Positions 7,296 to 8,614 of a stretch of 8,614 nucleotides of DNA are shown here, piece by piece. A program made the position numbers and the translations under genes. Under the pieces are notes generated by a model. That model worked only from the letters and a program-made list of their open reading frames with translations, was not told the origin of the DNA and did not search any database. Within the stretch, counting starts at the first letter, position 1, and each line of letters begins with the position of its first letter. Source of the stretch: Prosthecobacter sp. (GTDB taxonomy: Bacteria > Verrucomicrobiota > Verrucomicrobiia > Verrucomicrobiales > Verrucomicrobiaceae); assembly GCA_025869455.1 (NCBI GenBank), contig JAOZVT010000622.1:1-8614 (forward strand), given 5' to 3'.

Positions 7296-7313
7296 AGGCT
7301 GAGTACTTAGCCT
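7296..7313. repeat. 18-base imperfect palindrome upstream of the sugar dehydrogenase gene
   Basis: AGGCTGAGTACTTAGCCT is symmetric about its centre except for one mismatched pair (G-U in RNA). It lies 46 bases before ATG 7360, so it could be an operator for a dimeric regulator or a leader hairpin. Nothing identifies the regulator. The remaining bases of 7191-7359 show no gene. Confidence 0.35.
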
Positions 7314-7359
7314 CAAGGGGTTGTTAATTCGGTTTTTCAACAAGCCAACCAACCTAACC

Positions 7360-8614
7360 ATGAAAGTGAAACCAGCCTTGTTAACCCTGATTGCGCTTGC
7401 CACCAGCGCATCATTTGCTGCGGAATCCAAACCTGCCCAACCTGGGGGAAAGCTCCCAGGAGATATCGCCATCAGCTTGGTCCAAGTGGCCAATGATCTG
7501 GTGGACCCCGTCAACGTAGCGGCCCCCAATGATGGCAGCGGACGCCTTTTTATCATCGAGCGCCCAGGCGTCATCCAGGTCATCAAAGACGGTAAAAAGC
7601 TCAAGCGGCCCTTCTTGGATCTGAAGGAAAAGACCATCTCCTCCTTCCTAGAATTGGGCATGTTTAGCATGGCTTTCCATCCGCAGTTTAAGGAGAACGG
7701 CAAGGTCTATGTGGCCTATGCTGATCTCTGGTTCAATGGAGCCACCATGATCACCGAGTACACGGTCTCCAAAAGCAATCCCGACAAGCTGGACCCAGAA
7801 AGTGCCAAGGTGATCATGCAGGTGGATTTCCCCTACTGCAATCATCACGGCGGCCAGATCGCCTTTGGTCCTGACGGCTACCTTTACATCGGTGTGGGAG
7901 ACGGCGGCTGGGAAGGTGATGTCATCAATGCCGGACAGGATTTACACACGTTGTTAGGCAAGATGCTACGCATTGACGTGAACAAAAGCAGCGCCGACCG
8001 CGCCTACGACATCCCGAAGGACAATCCCTTCATCACGCCGCTTCAGCAGATGACTCTTTTCGGGGTCAGTGAAGAAGCCTTCTCCAAAGTCCACCCACGG
8101 GCTAAACCAGAGATCTGGGCCTACGGCCTGCGCAATCCTTGGACCTTCAGTTTTGATTCTAAAACGGGTGATCTCTACATTGCCGACGTTGGGCAGAATC
8201 ACTGGGAAGAAATCAACATGCAGCCTGCCAGCAGCAAAGGCGGGGAAAACTACGGTTGGAAATTCATGTGCGGCAGCCACCCCTTCCCCATGATCTTGAA
8301 GAAGAATCCAGACGGAACCGAAACCGCCGTCAACCCACCCAATTATCCCGAAGTCGGCGTGCCCCCAATCGCCGAATACAGCCATGTGGATCAGGGCATC
8401 TGCGTGGTCAATCTGGGTATCTATCGCGGCACCGAATACCCGGAACTGGAAGGCACCTACTTCGCGGCTGACTGGGGCAGCGGTAAGGTCTGGGGCATGA
8501 AGCAGGTCGAAGGCAAATGGCTGATGCAAGAGATGCTGGATCTGGCCGATGGCCTCCGCCCCACTGGCGGCGGCACTGGCGCAGATGGATCCATCTACCT
8601 GACCCACGCCACAG
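7360..8614 (+). CDS. Secreted PQQ-dependent sugar dehydrogenase-like protein (3' end outside window)
   Basis: The frame is open for 418 codons from ATG 7360 to the window edge. Residues 1-20 form a Sec signal peptide (MKVK, a hydrophobic core, then SASFA before AES), so the protein should act in the periplasm or outside the cell. The mature part matches the soluble glucose dehydrogenase (GSDH/YliI-like) six-bladed beta-propeller: DLVDPVNVAAPNDGSGRLFI (46-65), NHHGGQIAFGPDGYLYIGVG (161-180) with the likely catalytic-base His and the calcium/PQQ-site GDGG, GLRNPW (256-261) with the PQQ-contacting Arg258, and DVGQNHWEEIN (276-286). Such enzymes oxidise sugars using PQQ, though many relatives have no proven substrate. 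Some homologues in these phyla carry a C-terminal cytochrome c domain; that part is beyond the window. No Shine-Dalgarno sequence precedes the ATG. It is probably a separate unit from the lipid genes, behind a hairpin and a 169-base gap. Confidence 0.88.
   Translation, partial: MKVKPALLTLIALATSASFAAESKPAQPGGKLPGDIAISLVQVANDLVDPVNVAAPNDGSGRLFIIERPGVIQVIKDGKKLKRPFLDLKEKTISSFLELGMFSMAFHPQFKENGKVYVAYADLWFNGATMITEYTVSKSNPDKLDPESAKVIMQVDFPYCNHHGGQIAFGPDGYLYIGVGDGGWEGDVINAGQDLHTLLGKMLRIDVNKSSADRAYDIPKDNPFITPLQQMTLFGVSEEAFSKVHPRAKPEIWAYGLRNPWTFSFDSKTGDLYIADVGQNHWEEINMQPASSKGGENYGWKFMCGSHPFPMILKKNPDGTETAVNPPNYPEVGVPPIAEYSHVDQGICVVNLGIYRGTEYPELEGTYFAADWGSGKVWGMKQVEGKWLMQEMLDLADGLRPTGGGTGADGSIYLTHAT

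Noticed and set aside
7966..8607. 213-codon open frame on the minus strand
   Set aside because: It is antisense to the PQQ-dependent dehydrogenase-like gene, whose conserved motifs cover this stretch in the plus frame.
1..8614. CRISPR array, tRNA/rRNA, insertion sequence, phage or defence system
   Set aside because: No spaced direct repeats, no tRNA-like cloverleaf, no transposase or integrase motifs and no terminal inverted repeats were seen on either strand.

Overview
The window is bacterial chromosomal DNA, moderately GC-rich and densely coding, with no mobile-element, phage, CRISPR or RNA-gene signals. The gene types suggest a Gram-negative bacterium of the Verrucomicrobiota/Planctomycetota kind. 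These are a secreted PQQ-type sugar dehydrogenase, an MBOAT/AlgJ-like fusion, and plus-strand genes lacking Shine-Dalgarno sequences. This placement is an inference from gene style, not from a marker gene.

Layout. On the minus strand, reading right to left from 4804, are three genes. The first is a two-domain alpha/beta hydrolase + SAM methyltransferase (YnbC architecture, 3065-4804). Four bases after its stop comes a membrane PAP2-type phosphatase fused to a dual-specificity phosphatase (YnbD architecture, 1741-3060). After a 122-base gap comes a membrane protein running off the left edge (1-1618). It looks like a shortened MBOAT acyltransferase joined to an AlgJ/AlgX-like SGNH domain, but the expected catalytic residues of both halves are replaced. 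On the plus strand, divergent from the hydrolase gene across about 196 bases, is a 729-residue Aas-like protein (5001-7190). Its N-terminal PlsC-like acyltransferase domain has lost its signature residues, while its C-terminal acyl-CoA/ACP-synthetase-like domain is intact. A 169-base gap with two small palindromes separates it from a secreted PQQ-dependent sugar dehydrogenase-like gene (7360 to beyond the right edge).

How the genes may work together. Four adjacent genes point to lipid or acyl chemistry at the membrane. The synthetase could activate fatty acids, the hydrolase/methyltransferase could cut and methylate a lipid-related substrate, and the PAP2/DSP protein could remove phosphates from lipid phosphates. 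The degenerate MBOAT/AlgJ-like protein could be a non-catalytic partner or binding protein. In E. coli, ynbC and ynbD sit with ynbA (CDP-alcohol phosphatidyltransferase) and ynbB (CdsA-like). Neither partner is in this window, so the locus either has a different composition or continues outside it. The sugar dehydrogenase is probably a separate transcription unit.

The most unusual observation is the clustering of apparently dead acyl-transfer domains in otherwise fully open reading frames: both halves of the 1-1618 gene and the N-terminal half of the 5001-7190 gene. This looks more like retained pseudoenzymes than random gene decay.
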